Shown: piece after piece, positions 8,307 through 16,321 of the stretch
Position numbering within the stretch: position 1 is the first letter of the stretch
How the letters are laid out: each line of letters starts with the position of its first letter
DNA from: JACKAN01 sp964502735
GTDB taxonomy: Bacteria; Bdellovibrionota; Bdellovibrionia; Bdellovibrionales; UBA1609
Assembly (NCBI GenBank): GCA_964502735.1
Contig: CAZCYD010000024.1
Coordinates: 1 to 38,308 of the forward strand
Direction: 5' to 3'
Length of the DNA: 38,308 nt
Translations under genes and position numbers: made by a program
The notes under the pieces: generated by a model
Told to the model about the DNA's origin: nothing
What the model saw: the letters and a program-made list of their open reading frames with translations, nothing else
The model's database searches: none

Positions 8307-8418
8307 GAGATACCTCCTTAAAAGTCCCTTACATGGCCGCTCCCCAAATCGTCTATAGGGGAAATCTCGACCTTGACTTACCAAGTCATGTGGGATGCTT
8401 ATGTTTAAAAACGCACTC

Positions 8419-8446
8419 AATATGTATTGTCTAATAGGGCCGTCAA
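8419..8446 (-). promoter_or_regulatory. Candidate groESL promoter
   Basis: On the minus strand TTGACG (8446-8441), a 16-bp spacer and CATATT (8424-8419) form a plausible vegetative promoter, with a start near 8411 and a leader of about 105 nt to groES. A GAGTGC just after the -10 recalls half of a CIRCE operator, but the other half is absent. Confidence 0.4.
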
Positions 8447-8527
8447 GCTCAGCCCTCTTTATTTTTTTATGTTCATTACGTGTTTATGTATTATTTAATA
8501 ATATCAGATGGTTATGAAATTCCTTCA

Positions 8528-8551
8528 GAGCTAAGGCTAATGCCCTAGCTC
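8528..8551 (-). terminator. Hairpin at the end of the SulP gene
   Basis: GAGCTA/TAGCTC arms, one mismatch, then GGC/GCC around a TAAT loop. The hairpin spans the SulP stop codon. There is no T-run after it, so it is at best a weak or factor-assisted terminator. Confidence 0.25.
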
Positions 8552-10105
8552 CGTGCTTTTATCGTCCACTTGTGGCAAACCCACAATATCCAAATGAATA
8601 TCGCGAGTTTTAGAGTTTATTTTAAAATTGCGGATGACTTCTACAATATCAAAATCAATGGATTTAGACCGAGTTGCATTCACAACAACTTGAATATTGT
8701 TTGGAAGATCATTCAAGGCTCTCATTACCGAACCCTTATTTAAAAATGAAACTTCTTCTGCCAAATCCATGGTATAGACTTCTCGCCCATCCCGAACTTC
8801 TTTCTTAAGTTCGTAAGGATTTCGGTAGTGACTTCTCAAAATATAAAATATGGCAAAGACCATACCGACCCCAATTCCCTTTAACAGATCTGTAAAAATA
8901 ATGGCTATAACTGTAGCTGTGAAGGGCACAAATTGCTCCCATCCTAATTTGTACATAGCTCTAAATAGTTGGGGTTTTGCTAGGTTATAACCAACCACAA
9001 ATAAAATACAGGCCAAGCTGGCCAAAGGAATCATGTTCAATATGCCGGGAATAAGAATCACACTCAACAATATAAATATACCGTGCGTTATAGCTGAAAG
9101 CTTTGTCCGCCCTCCAAAAGTGATATTCGCAGAACTTCTCACTATAACCTGGGTAATGGGCAACCCCCCAATAAGACCAGAAATCATATTGCCCAAACCT
9201 TGAGCCTTTAGCTCTCGAGTCGTCGGAGTTACACGTTTGAAGGGATCCAGCTTGTCAGTAGCTTCTACGCATAGAAGCGTTTCCAAACTGGCAATAACCG
9301 CTAAAACCAGCGCCAGAAAATAAATATTAGGATCGAGGATTCGACTAAAATCAGGCAGCATAAATTGTCCCAAAAAACCACTCACACTAGTGGCCTCGGG
9401 AATACTAACGACTTGGTCTTCAGTAAAAGAAAAGGGAAGCCAGCTCAATCCTAGCTGATAGATTTTATTCACAACAATGCCCAAAACTACAACCACTAGG
9501 GGACCCTGGATAAGTTTAAAAATGGAGTGCCTTTTAAAAAAGGACGTTTGCCACAAAATTAATATGCCCATCGAAACAACCGTTAACAATAAAGCTCCGG
9601 GATTAATAGCGTCAAAAGAGCGGGCTAGAATTGTAAAAGTCGTTTCTTGACCCACCTGATAGGCGAGATCTCCCTCAAAGTCGACATCGTACCCTAAAGC
9701 ATGGGGAATTTGTTTTAAAATGATGATCACCCCTATTCCCGTTAACATGCCCTTAATAACGGATGTTGGAAAATAGTGGGCAATTAACCCCAACCTTAAA
9801 TACCCCATAACTAACTGAATAACTCCCGCAAAAAATACTGCCAGCAAAAGGGCTTCATAGGAACCTAAAGACTCAATTCCATTTAAAACAATAACAGCTA
9901 ATCCAGCGGCAGGGCCACTCACGCCCAACGGAGACCCACTGGCTGCCCCAACAACTAATCCGCCCACAATACCTGCAATAATACCGGCAAAAAGCGGAGC
10001 CCCAGAAGCCAGAGCAATCCCTAGACACAAAGGTAAGGCCACAAAGAACACGACTATACTCGCCGGCAGATCATAACGAATTTCTTTAAACAAATTTCTA
10101 AACAT
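8537..10105 (-). CDS. SulP-family inorganic anion transporter
   Basis: Inner-membrane carrier of the SLC26/SulP family, which moves sulphate, bicarbonate or related anions, often with sodium or protons. From the ATG at 10105 the product is 522 residues. The N-terminus (YDLPASIVVFFVALPLCLGI, then GASGSPLGVSGPAAGLAVIV) is the typical SulP start and the substrate-site helix region. There are about 12-14 membrane segments to about residue 430. A short C-terminal part (about 450-515, EVSFLNKGSVMRALNDLPNN onward) resembles a degenerate STAS domain. The frame is open to 10192, but AGGAGA six bases before the internal ATG and the family start favour 10105. No carbonic anhydrase or cys gene lies next to it, so bicarbonate versus sulphate is undecided. 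Confidence 0.88.
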   Translation of the reverse strand: MFRNLFKEIRYDLPASIVVFFVALPLCLGIALASGAPLFAGIIAGIVGGLVVGAASGSPLGVSGPAAGLAVIVLNGIESLGSYEALLLAVFFAGVIQLVMGYLRLGLIAHYFPTSVIKGMLTGIGVIIILKQIPHALGYDVDFEGDLAYQVGQETTFTILARSFDAINPGALLLTVVSMGILILWQTSFFKRHSIFKLIQGPLVVVVLGIVVNKIYQLGLSWLPFSFTEDQVVSIPEATSVSGFLGQFMLPDFSRILDPNIYFLALVLAVIASLETLLCVEATDKLDPFKRVTPTTRELKAQGLGNMISGLIGGLPITQVIVRSSANITFGGRTKLSAITHGIFILLSVILIPGILNMIPLASLACILFVVGYNLAKPQLFRAMYKLGWEQFVPFTATVIAIIFTDLLKGIGVGMVFAIFYILRSHYRNPYELKKEVRDGREVYTMDLAEEVSFLNKGSVMRALNDLPNNIQVVVNATRSKSIDFDIVEVIRNFKINSKTRDIHLDIVGLPQVDDKSTELGH

Positions 10106-10272
10106 TTTTTCTCCTAAAACAACCTTGATATAACCACTTGAACTAACTAAATACCTTGAACTAACTACATAGATAAGAAATTCGAAAGGCACTTATTGGG
10201 AACAAACAGCCAAACGCACTTCTGATACTTTCCATTATCAAAATATTTGTGAATTTCTTCTCTTTTTCTTGA

Positions 10273-10590
10273 TTAAGATCGGGGGGGAGGTCGATCTAGT
10301 GCTTCTTGATGAGTAAGTGGATATAAGAAGTAACAGTGAGGGTATTCCACATAAAAATAATCGATAATATAAGCATATAGGGAATGATGAATTTCATCCT
10401 CCATACTGAGCTGTCCCGCGCCAATAATACCGTATGAATAATCCCCGCCCGGCAGCTCCTCTTTATCAAAAACCAAAGACCTCGAGAGATCCTTAGCCTC
10501 CTTTAAATCAGAACCTACCAAGGTAGCACAGGAAATAGGTCTAAACGAAAATGCAGTTGCAAAAAAAAGTAATGCGACCAAAAACTTCAT
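10273..10590 (-). CDS. Small exported hypothetical protein
   Basis: The family is not recognised. The 105-residue product has a signal peptide (KFLVALLFFATAFSFRPISC region), so it may be cleaved near residue 21. A cysteine at that point raises a weak possibility of a lipoprotein. The mature part is tyrosine-rich in the middle (YAYIIDYFYVEYPHCYF) and ends in a proline-rich PPPRS. No ribosome site precedes the ATG. Instead a TATAAT sits six bases upstream, which places the transcript start on the ATG itself and suggests a leaderless message. Its neighbours are not obviously related. Confidence 0.5.
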   Translation of the reverse strand: MKFLVALLFFATAFSFRPISCATLVGSDLKEAKDLSRSLVFDKEELPGGDYSYGIIGAGQLSMEDEIHHSLYAYIIDYFYVEYPHCYFLYPLTHQEALDRPPPRS

Positions 10591-10596
10591 TTTCGA

Positions 10597-10602
10597 ATTA
10601 TA
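10597..10602 (-). promoter_or_regulatory. -10 box of a probable leaderless promoter
   Basis: TATAAT on the minus strand, followed by six bases and the ATG at 10590, so transcription would begin at the start codon. No convincing -35 box is visible at 16-18 bp. The same spacing is seen at 26248-26260. Confidence 0.4.
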
Positions 10603-10675
10603 ACTCTATTAACTAACAAAGTTCTACTGTTAATGAATTGTGTTAAGTCTAACGATAGAAAGTCTCTTGACTAGT

Positions 10676-10722
10676 CCTTCTTCCCTTCCCCTAGTGCCTT
10701 CCTTCTTCTGGTGACCTTCTTC
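10676..10722. repeat. CCTTCTTC direct repeats
   Basis: Three exact copies of CCTTCTTC at 10676, 10701 and 10715 in a purine/pyrimidine-skewed intergenic stretch, interspersed with CTAGT at about 10671 and 10691. The purpose is unknown. On the minus strand this is the 3' flank of the gene at 10778. Confidence 0.45.
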
Positions 10723-10777
10723 TGAACTTTGAAACTAGTATTCGAGTTAGGACAAGACGTTTAAATTTGGATACGCA

Positions 10778-11362
10778 CTAAAGTTTCGATGGAACTCTCG
10801 AAATAATGCCCTCAGAGTCTGACCTCTGTTTATCTAAATTTTTATCAACGAAAGCCTCCGCTCCTCCGTGCACCCTCAAGTATGAGCTGGTAGAAATTGG
10901 AGCCTGCTGCATCGCGATTAACGACCTTAAAATTTCTGCAATCTCGGCCTTGTCCATTTCCGCTGCCAAGGCCTCCAGGGCTTGGGGCTCATTTTTAAAT
11001 TGCTGTAAATAGACAGAAAAATAATCTTTTAAGGTTAAGTCTTTTACAACTTCTAGGCTCGCAATGGCTTCGCTTAATTGATTCTCAGTTTGGGCAATAA
11101 GTTCCATTTGCTGGGTCTCAGGAATACTTATGTCTTGTTTGTTTTCTTGAGCAACCTGAGGAATTGAATTTTCTGGTTCATACTTCTCAGATTTTAAGAG
11201 CAAGAGTAAATTTGATAAGCGAACGACCTTATTCTTCGCACCAATAACTTGTTCTTCCTTCCACCTCACAAAAGGCTTGGCTCGCCCTAAGGCCTGAATA
11301 GAGTCTGCGCTTGCAGTAGCTCCCAAAATAAATATAAACAAGAACGAAAATACGGACTTCAT
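10778..11362 (-). CDS. Exported hypothetical protein with helical body
   Basis: Unknown family. From the ATG at 11362 the product is 194 residues, with a signal peptide (KSVFSFLFIFILGATASA, mature from DSIQALG). The body is mostly helical and rich in Glu, Gln, Ala and Leu (residues 35-150). It could form a coiled coil or helical bundle, for example around AQTENQLSEAIASLEVVKDL. A polar tail containing YLRVHGGAEAFVDKN follows. The frame is open to 11407, but an AGGTGATG site lies just before the internal ATG and the signal peptide begins there. A periplasmic location is likely; the function is not inferred. Confidence 0.55.
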   Translation of the reverse strand: MKSVFSFLFIFILGATASADSIQALGRAKPFVRWKEEQVIGAKNKVVRLSNLLLLLKSEKYEPENSIPQVAQENKQDISIPETQQMELIAQTENQLSEAIASLEVVKDLTLKDYFSVYLQQFKNEPQALEALAAEMDKAEIAEILRSLIAMQQAPISTSSYLRVHGGAEAFVDKNLDKQRSDSEGIISRVPSKL

Positions 11363-11542
11363 AACATCACCTAAGACTCTCAGGTTCAATTGTCGTACCA
11401 ACTCCACAGATAACCCATCGATATCTCAGCTAATTTTGTAAAAAATATATGACAAACCTGGGCCCCGCCACGGCCTTTTTTGTCACACTTCTTAGATTTG
11501 CTTGTAATCCAAGATTAATGCATTAAGTCACAGTTTAGGGCC

Positions 11543-11570
11543 TGGCACCTCCGCGTTGGCACCCCTGCGT
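11543..11570. repeat. 14-bp tandem duplication
   Basis: Two adjacent 14-bp units, TGGCACCTCCGCGT (11543-11556) and TGGCACCCCTGCGT (11557-11570), differ at two positions. They lie upstream of rmuC. Each unit starts with TGGCAC, but no TTGC follows at sigma-54 spacing. Confidence 0.5.
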
Positions 11571-11631
11571 TGTGGATGGCTGTGAAAAAGAATGGGCTTG
11601 GCCCCCCAACTTTGTGGGTTTAGAAATAAGA

Positions 11632-12939
11632 ATGCTAAATTTAATATCATTTCTAGGTTTTTCCATCGCCTTCACTCTTATCACTTTTTTGTTGTGGAGA
11701 TCTCAAAAAAAGATCTCCGCTCTAAATGAAAAAAATCTAGAACTAGAAAAAGAAAATCTCGTCCTTAGATCTCAAATCACCAATGCCGAAGATAATCTCA
11801 TTAGAGATCGAGACCTATTTAAGTCCTTCCAAGGCGAGCTCGAAAATCACTTCCGCGGCCTGGCTGCTCAAGCCCTAGAAGGCAATAACAAACAATTTCT
11901 AGAACTCGCACAATCCACCTTGGCAAAAAAAAATCAAGAAGCTGAAAATCTTCTAACTAGAAAAGAAGACAGCATACAAAACATCATTAAACCCCTCTCT
12001 ATCGCCCTACAGGAACTCAGTCTAAAAACTGCTGAAATTGAAAAGGACCGCACTTCAATGTTTGCCTCTATTGATAGTGAAATCAAACGTGTCATTACCA
12101 CCAATCAGATCTTAGCCAAAGAGACCATGGCTCTTAAAGACGCCTTAAAAAAACCTCATGTCCGTGGACGCTGGGGAGAGGTTCAGTTAAAAAACTGTAT
12201 CGAACTTGCCGGCATGTCAGAATATAGCGATGTGAGCTTTCAAAGTTCTGTTAGTGACGACGATAACCAACGACTTATTCCCGATATGACAGTGCGAATG
12301 CCCGGAGGTCGAGTCGTCGTTGTCGACGCCAAAACTCCTCTTGATGCTTTTATAACTGCTCTCGAAACTCAAGACGAAACAGAAAGAGCACTCGAAATTG
12401 CTAGACACGGCAGACATGTTAAAGATCACGTTAAAAAACTCTCCGCAAAAGACTACGCGAGCGCAATTAAAGGATCCGCTGACTTTACAGTCATGTTTTT
12501 GCCAAATGAGTCCTTTTTGTATTCGGCACTAGAAGCAGAACCTCAACTCATGGAATACGCACTAGAAAAAAGAATTCTTATCGCCACACCTCCCACTCTT
12601 ATCGGACTGCTTAAAGTTATCAGCTATGGTTGGAACGAAGAAAAATTAGCCGAAAGCGCGGCTAAAATTTCTGAGACAGGCATTGAACTTCACAAAAGAG
12701 TCTGCGATTTCGTAGAAACTTATCAAAGTGTAGGAAAGCATATTGGCAAGGCACTATCTGAATATGAGTCGGGTTGGTCGCGCCTTTCCAGTCGTGTAAT
12801 TGTACAAGCAAAAAAATTAGAGAAACTCGGAGCTAAAAGCAAAAAAGATTTGCCGAATATTGCCGAAAGCTCCTTGTCTGATATGGGCGAGACACCTGAC
12901 GAAAGTCCAATATTAGAAGTGGAGCCTACGCTTACCTAA
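11632..12939 (+). CDS. rmuC: RmuC-family DNA recombination protein
   Basis: RmuC proteins have a PD-(D/E)XK nuclease-like core and limit inversions and rearrangements at short inverted repeats. From the ATG at 11632 the product is 435 residues. It has an N-terminal membrane anchor (SFLGFSIAFTLITFLLW), a long coiled coil at about residues 25-130, then the conserved core. Core motifs include VRGRWGEVQLKNCIELAGM, RLIPDMTVRMPGG, VVVVDAKTPLDAF (the catalytic DxK region) and FLPNESFLYSAL. The C-terminus has the usual WNEEKLAESAAKISETGIEL helix. A GTG start at 11572 is in frame, but the hydrophobic anchor begins at the ATG. Its link to inverted repeats is notable given the perfect palindromes at 16123 and 22383. 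Confidence 0.93.
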   Translation: MLNLISFLGFSIAFTLITFLLWRSQKKISALNEKNLELEKENLVLRSQITNAEDNLIRDRDLFKSFQGELENHFRGLAAQALEGNNKQFLELAQSTLAKKNQEAENLLTRKEDSIQNIIKPLSIALQELSLKTAEIEKDRTSMFASIDSEIKRVITTNQILAKETMALKDALKKPHVRGRWGEVQLKNCIELAGMSEYSDVSFQSSVSDDDNQRLIPDMTVRMPGGRVVVVDAKTPLDAFITALETQDETERALEIARHGRHVKDHVKKLSAKDYASAIKGSADFTVMFLPNESFLYSALEAEPQLMEYALEKRILIATPPTLIGLLKVISYGWNEEKLAESAAKISETGIELHKRVCDFVETYQSVGKHIGKALSEYESGWSRLSSRVIVQAKKLEKLGAKSKKDLPNIAESSLSDMGETPDESPILEVEPTLT

Positions 12940-13024
12940 AGTCTTAATCCTCTAAGTGATGTCTGGTTTTTTGATTAGGGGCAGCCAACCTCTGATAACC
13001 CCTAGATTTTCTGAATAATCACTC

Positions 13025-13030
13025 TATAAT
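13025..13030 (+). promoter_or_regulatory. -10 box close to the start codon
   Basis: TATAAT lies ten bases before the ATG at 13041, so the leader would be only about four nucleotides. There is no Shine-Dalgarno in that space. No clear -35 box is seen. This suggests near-leaderless expression of the haem protein. Confidence 0.4.
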
Positions 13031-13040
13031 TATCTGTATT

Positions 13041-14711
13041 ATGAAAGTGTCATTCTCATCACTCATCTTCGTGTTTTTTTTGTTTTCATTATTTTATAAT
13101 CTAGAAACTTCAATTGCTGAACCCTGGATGGCCACGCGATTCGCTCAAAACTGCGCGGGATGCCACGCTCCCTCTCGCTACAACACTCCCCCAAAAGACA
13201 GGCGATGTACCCTATCCTGTCAGGGATGTCACGTTAATCCGAATGGTGGTGGTTTACGCAGTTTTTATGGAAAATGGAACTCTGACAAATGGATGAAATC
13301 ATCCAACTGGAAGATTCATGGAAAAGAAAAAGAAAAGCCCCTTCCTTGGTTTGCTCAAGGTTACATAAAAGAAAAACAAGCCAGAGACGTTGTTACAGCA
13401 CTTTCTGAAATGGATGGAAAGTCTTCACCAAATTCAACACCAATAAAAAAGAAAGGTAGAGGCAAAAAAGAACCTAAATCCCAATCTCTAGCAAAAGAAG
13501 ATCCCGTTGAATTGCATAGATTTGTTATTCCAAGAACCCAAAAAGAACGTTCAAATTTAATTAAAGCCATACGGGCAACAAAGGACCTTCGAGAAAAGAA
13601 AATAGAATCTACAAATACTGAGAGCGATTTCCCTAGAGCGCAATTTTCTGAGTTTTATTTTGAAAGGCCTAATGGAGATAACAATTGGAATGTAACCGCC
13701 ACCTCATGGAAAATGTTTGAGTCCACTATTCCTTACGACGACCCCTACCACATGAAAAAACGTGAAGCGGTGTTAACAGGGTTAGACTTTAGGTACATTG
13801 GACGACAGCCCATAGACTCAGACAGAAAAAGCGCCTTCTGGCCCATGACTCTAGACTTGGGAATGCAAATCAAACCCCTAATTAAAGTTGCGGACAACTT
13901 TAGTTTTGTTGTTGAAACTCGCTACCTCAACAGCCCAACAACCCAGGATCTTGACTATATTACAACTAGTGGTGTTCGCAATCGATCTAGCTATGTCATG
14001 ATTGACGATATGTTTTACAATACATTTATTATGTACGGCATGTACAAACCCATGTTTGAACACTACACCCCTGACCATACAACTCTTGCTCAAAAAATGC
14101 TCTATGATAAACCCTTTGATGTTCTAAATAAGGCTTTCTCTATTGGCTTAGCTCCCAATGTTCCCTTTGCAAATCTACATTTTATCCAACCGATGGCAAA
14201 TTCTGGCTACAATCAAGAAGAAGGGGTTGTTCTCAACCTGGGAGCTAGGTGGGTCACTCTCGGAGCTTCACTTGTTTACTCGTATCGCTCAGTAAAAGAT
14301 ACTGCACAGGGAGATGCCGCTACAGTAGCTCACTCCCTGTCCGGCGGAATGATGTGGAAAAGACTGATTCTAAATACGGAATTTCTAAATGTGACTCGCG
14401 ATCGCATTGGAGCTAGCGGACAAGATAGTGGATCAGTTATGACCCTTGAAGCTCGTTATAAGTTGTGGAAAGAATCCTACATAGAAACTGTTACAGAATT
14501 CTCAAATATTGGAGTTGGTTTGAACGGAAGCAACTTACAGCGCATGGGGCGAGGCCATGCTAGCCAAGTGTCCCTCGGCTTCCGCTATTTTCCAGCTGCG
14601 GGAATTGATTTGTCCGCATTTTTTCGCAAAACTACTGAGACTCCGGAAGATAAGATTTTAAAAGCTTTTAATAACTCTGAGGGAATTCTACAAGCACATT
14701 TTTATTTTTAA
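13041..14711 (+). CDS. Exported dihaem c-type protein with barrel-like C-terminus
   Basis: No family name can be given. The 556-residue product has a signal peptide (about residues 1-26, ending ETSIA before EPW). Two haem c attachment motifs follow in close order: CAGCH at 38-42 and CQGCH at 60-64. Next is a lysine-rich linker with KKKGRGKKEPK near 138. From about residue 200 onward there are many amphipathic strands (RREAVLTGLDFRYIG-like, VVLNLGARWVTLGASLVYSY, ASQVSLGFRYFPAAGID), ending in GILQAHFYF. The aromatic C-terminus fits an outer-membrane barrel. It may carry electrons at or across the outer membrane (inference). Transcription may be nearly leaderless (TATAAT ten bases upstream). Confidence 0.6.
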   Translation: MKVSFSSLIFVFFLFSLFYNLETSIAEPWMATRFAQNCAGCHAPSRYNTPPKDRRCTLSCQGCHVNPNGGGLRSFYGKWNSDKWMKSSNWKIHGKEKEKPLPWFAQGYIKEKQARDVVTALSEMDGKSSPNSTPIKKKGRGKKEPKSQSLAKEDPVELHRFVIPRTQKERSNLIKAIRATKDLREKKIESTNTESDFPRAQFSEFYFERPNGDNNWNVTATSWKMFESTIPYDDPYHMKKREAVLTGLDFRYIGRQPIDSDRKSAFWPMTLDLGMQIKPLIKVADNFSFVVETRYLNSPTTQDLDYITTSGVRNRSSYVMIDDMFYNTFIMYGMYKPMFEHYTPDHTTLAQKMLYDKPFDVLNKAFSIGLAPNVPFANLHFIQPMANSGYNQEEGVVLNLGARWVTLGASLVYSYRSVKDTAQGDAATVAHSLSGGMMWKRLILNTEFLNVTRDRIGASGQDSGSVMTLEARYKLWKESYIETVTEFSNIGVGLNGSNLQRMGRGHASQVSLGFRYFPAAGIDLSAFFRKTTETPEDKILKAFNNSEGILQAHFYF

Positions 14712-14764
14712 ATAAATTAATTAAAAGGAAATAACTAATTAAGAGAAAATCAATTGGAGAGGCT

Positions 14765-16123
14765 ATGTCGCTAGAGCAGTTATCACAAATCTTGGAGTGT
14801 CCGAGATCAAAAAATTCTCTAGTCGTTAAAAAGGGATCCCTCTATTCAAACAAAGAAGAGTTGAGTTATAACAATTTCTCCGACATACCTTGGCTTTTTA
14901 AACAGCCCGACATTCAACTCTTTCAATGGCAAGAGCACTTAAGAAATCTCTTACACTTTTTTCACCTACAATCTCAGAACCTAAAGTTTGAGATACAAAA
15001 AACATCACCTACACTCAAAACTAAAAACAGACTTGAGCTTATTCAAGAAGGACTTCATCATAACATTAAAGCGTTGAGCAAACTTTTGTCTCCTCTACTT
15101 TCTGTTGGCGAGGTCTATCGTCCCGACTCCTACCAGCTGGCAATGGAAAAACTTCCACATACTCAACATCTCAACAGCTACACTCATACATTGTTTCGCG
15201 ATTGGGCCTGGGATGAAAATGAAATTAATAAATTTACAGCCCTGACTTTAGAACTTTTTAAACAAGATTCACCAAAAAATTTAGTTGTACTCGGCTCGGG
15301 AGCTAGTCGCCTAAGTTGGGACATCCATTTGCAGTCGAACTCACAACACACAATTTGTGTAGACATTAATCCGCTGTTATTTTTTGCCGCAAAAGCTATC
15401 TTATCTGGCAATAGTATAGAGCTCTATGAATTTCCCACGGCCCCTTTGCTTATGGAGCATTCGGCAGTAAAACACAGGCTCAAATCTGGCTCCTCTCAAC
15501 CTCTTGACCTTAAAAATTTTGATTTTTTATTTGCTGATGCTATCACCCTCCCCTTCAAGAGCAAATCACTTCAAACTGTTCTCACTCCCTGGTTTATAGA
15601 TATTATCCCCGAAGACTTCAGCAACTTTGCCAAAAGACTCAATCGGATTTTGACACCAGGAGGAAGCTGGATAAATATCGGCCCACTCAGTTACGACAAT
15701 TTTAAATCTCAAGGCTACAGCCAAGAGGAGATTTTCGAAATTCTACAAGCATCTGGTTTTAAAATTGAAGTTTTTAAAAACCTAGAAATGGACTATTTAG
15801 TTTCTCCCTACAGTTCTCAAACTCGGAGGGAAAAGGTTTTAGGTTTCAATGTAAAAAAGGTAAAAGAGGCAAAACAACCACCAACCTTTACTTATTTACC
15901 CGATTGGATAACCTCCAAAGACTCTCCCATTCCAAAATCAGATGCAACAGTAGAGTCCCAATTAAAACATCAAGTCGCCTATCAACTGTTAAATTTAATT
16001 AACGGGAAGCGAACTCAAAAAGACATTATTAATATAATGAAAAACTCCTACAACATGACAGATGAACTCGCAGAACAAACTCTTGTTACGTTCTTAATCC
16101 ATTACTTTGAAAATAAATTGTAA
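14765..16123 (+). CDS. N2227/carnosine-methyltransferase-like SAM methyltransferase
   Basis: A 452-residue protein in three parts. Residues 1-50 look like a Trm112-type zinc-ribbon remnant (LECPRSKNSL, NNFSDIPWLF), but with one clear cysteine only. Residues 130-340 are a Rossmann methyltransferase: SAM loop VLGSGASRL (175-183), acidic VDINP (199-203), FADAITLPF (256-264), and GGSWINIGPLSY (299-310), the last close to the N2227 family (carnosine N-methyltransferase). The C-terminal 55 residues (LLNLINGKRTQKDIINIMKN onward) resemble a PqqD-like winged fold that often binds a peptide substrate. The substrate is unknown. The stop codon's last base is the first base of the palindrome at 16123. Confidence 0.7.
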   Translation: MSLEQLSQILECPRSKNSLVVKKGSLYSNKEELSYNNFSDIPWLFKQPDIQLFQWQEHLRNLLHFFHLQSQNLKFEIQKTSPTLKTKNRLELIQEGLHHNIKALSKLLSPLLSVGEVYRPDSYQLAMEKLPHTQHLNSYTHTLFRDWAWDENEINKFTALTLELFKQDSPKNLVVLGSGASRLSWDIHLQSNSQHTICVDINPLLFFAAKAILSGNSIELYEFPTAPLLMEHSAVKHRLKSGSSQPLDLKNFDFLFADAITLPFKSKSLQTVLTPWFIDIIPEDFSNFAKRLNRILTPGGSWINIGPLSYDNFKSQGYSQEEIFEILQASGFKIEVFKNLEMDYLVSPYSSQTRREKVLGFNVKKVKEAKQPPTFTYLPDWITSKDSPIPKSDATVESQLKHQVAYQLLNLINGKRTQKDIINIMKNSYNMTDELAEQTLVTFLIHYFENKL

Positions 16124-16260
16124 TACCAAATCCAAAAAATAATCGTTTAAAATTTTGTGAATGGCACCTCACGCGCAGTTCCGCAGCCTCAAGGCTGCGG
16201 CTGTATGAGCATGAGGTGCCATTCACAAAATTTTAAACGATTATTTTTTGGATTTGGTAT
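16123..16260. repeat. Perfect 49-bp inverted repeat with 40-nt core, copy 1
   Basis: Arms 16123-16171 and 16212-16260 are fully complementary over 49 bp. The 40-nt interior (16172-16211) holds a second hairpin, CCGCAGCC (16181-16188) / GGCTGCGG (16193-16200) with a TCAA loop. CAG/CTG (16176-16178/16201-16203) can extend it across a TT bulge. ATTACCCA follows at 16262-16269. It lies between a plus-strand and a minus-strand gene end, so it could also act as a terminator for both. The core is identical to that at 22432-22471, and the arms differ by paired changes. Confidence 0.95.
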
Positions 16261-16321
16261 AATTACCCAAATTCGCGGATAAAATGCATCAAATTATCAT
16301 CTAATAAACGGAGCACTCCGT

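Noticed and set aside
8405..8435. CIRCE-like (HrcA) operator before groES
   Set aside because: GAGTGC is present on the minus strand, but the partner half does not match TTAGCACTC at nine-base spacing, so only half a site exists.
8537..10105. Bicarbonate transporter assigned from SulP family
   Set aside because: No carbonic anhydrase gene lies beside it and the STAS-like end is degenerate, so the substrate is not decided.
16123..16260. Integron attC site
   Set aside because: There is no GTTRRRY/RYYYAAC core at the ends and no integrase in the window. The second copy changes GTTTAAA to GTCTAAA, which would break such a core.
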